Assembly (NCBI GenBank): GCA_003567495.1
Contig: PWZK01000002.1
Span: 1 to 13,451 of the forward strand
Reading direction: 5' to 3'
DNA from: Candidatus Brocadiaceae bacterium
GTDB taxonomy: Bacteria > Planctomycetota > Brocadiia > SM23-32
Length of the DNA: 13,451 nucleotides
The first letter of the stretch is position 1, and each line of letters opens with the position of its first letter. The position numbers and the translations under genes were made by a program. Below, piece by piece: positions 13,333 to 13,451 of the stretch. The notes under the pieces are model-generated. The model had not been told where the DNA came from and did no database searches. It saw nothing but the letters and a program-made list of their open reading frames with translations.

Positions 13333-13451
13333 TGCTTTTCTCACAAGCCTCCAGTGGTGCAGATGCGAAGAAAGCAAGCGCCGCTGTATTCGAATACTGC
13401 AAGCGCGGCTTTCTGAAGCAGATGTGCCGCTGGAGGCTTGCCCGAAGGGCA
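13333..13451. repeat. Long imperfect palindrome (about 119 bp) at the right edge
   Basis: The centre GTATTCGAATAC (13386-13397) is a perfect 12-bp palindrome. The arms CAAGCCTCCAG (13344-13354) and CTGGAGGCTTG (13430-13440) are perfect, and beyond a 3-nt mismatch the pairing continues (TGCTTTTC 13333-13340 against GAAGGGCA 13444-13451, two G-T pairs) to the last base of the window. The left arm holds CAGTGGTGCAGATGCG (13352-13367), the inverse of 1828-1843. It lies 24 bp upstream of the first radical SAM gene. It may continue outside the window. A repeat element, a strong RNA hairpin or a recombination site are all possible. Confidence 0.65.

Noticed and set aside
13325..13451. Integron attC site as a firm annotation
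   Set aside because: Only one degenerate core (GCTTAAC) is visible, the partner would be outside the window, and no integrase or cassette array is seen. Kept as a testable idea only.
1..13451. tRNA, rRNA or transposase genes
   Set aside because: None could be recognised on either strand by reading.

Overview
This window holds one strand-biased biosynthetic operon and, running towards it from the left, an ABC transporter gene and two small membrane-protein genes. Base composition is moderately GC-rich. The transporter, the ACP/ketosynthase lipid genes and the cobalamin-type radical SAM enzymes suggest a Gram-negative, probably anaerobic bacterium. The gene set and the short intergenic repeats remind me of the PVC group (Kiritimatiellota/Lentisphaerota), Planctomycetes or Desulfobacterota, but nothing here fixes the taxon.

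Left part, plus strand: a 5'-truncated ABC exporter (2-1630), a 263-bp spacer with inverted repeats, then two unrecognised membrane proteins (1894-2325 and, with a corrected start, 2354-3076). The second runs tail to tail into the biosynthetic operon with a 4-bp overlap at 3073-3076.

Right part, minus strand, in order of transcription from 13309: two B12-binding-type radical SAM proteins overlapping by ATGA (12050-13309, 10719-12053); a family 2 glycosyltransferase fused to a DUF2062-like membrane domain (9429-10604); an acyl carrier protein (8984-9262); an intact FabF-type ketosynthase (7673-8854); a ketosynthase-like protein that has lost its catalytic residues (6577-7641); a second acyl carrier protein (6310-6561); a 450-bp non-coding gap; a condensation-domain-like acyltransferase (4534-5859); and an AMP-forming acyl ligase (3073-4533).

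Proposed logic (inference): the ligase activates a carboxylic acid starter and may load it on a carrier protein. The active ketosynthase, possibly as a heterodimer with the dead partner, extends it on the two ACPs. The radical SAM enzymes remodel the chain, as proposed for ladderane-type or other unusual lipids. The acyltransferase and glycosyltransferase attach the product to a head group or carrier, and the ABC exporter may flip it. No ketoreductase, dehydratase, enoyl reductase, thioesterase or phosphopantetheinyl transferase is visible, so these must lie outside the window or be borrowed from primary metabolism. The product is unknown; ladderane-like and aryl-polyene-like lipids are the nearest known comparisons.

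The non-coding DNA is unusually structured. A family of related repeat pieces built on CCCGNATATTTCA appears at four places, two of them on either side of the operon. There are also a ~119-bp palindrome at the right edge, a precise 9-bp tandem repeat, a 9-G homopolymer beside a start codon, and several strong hairpins.
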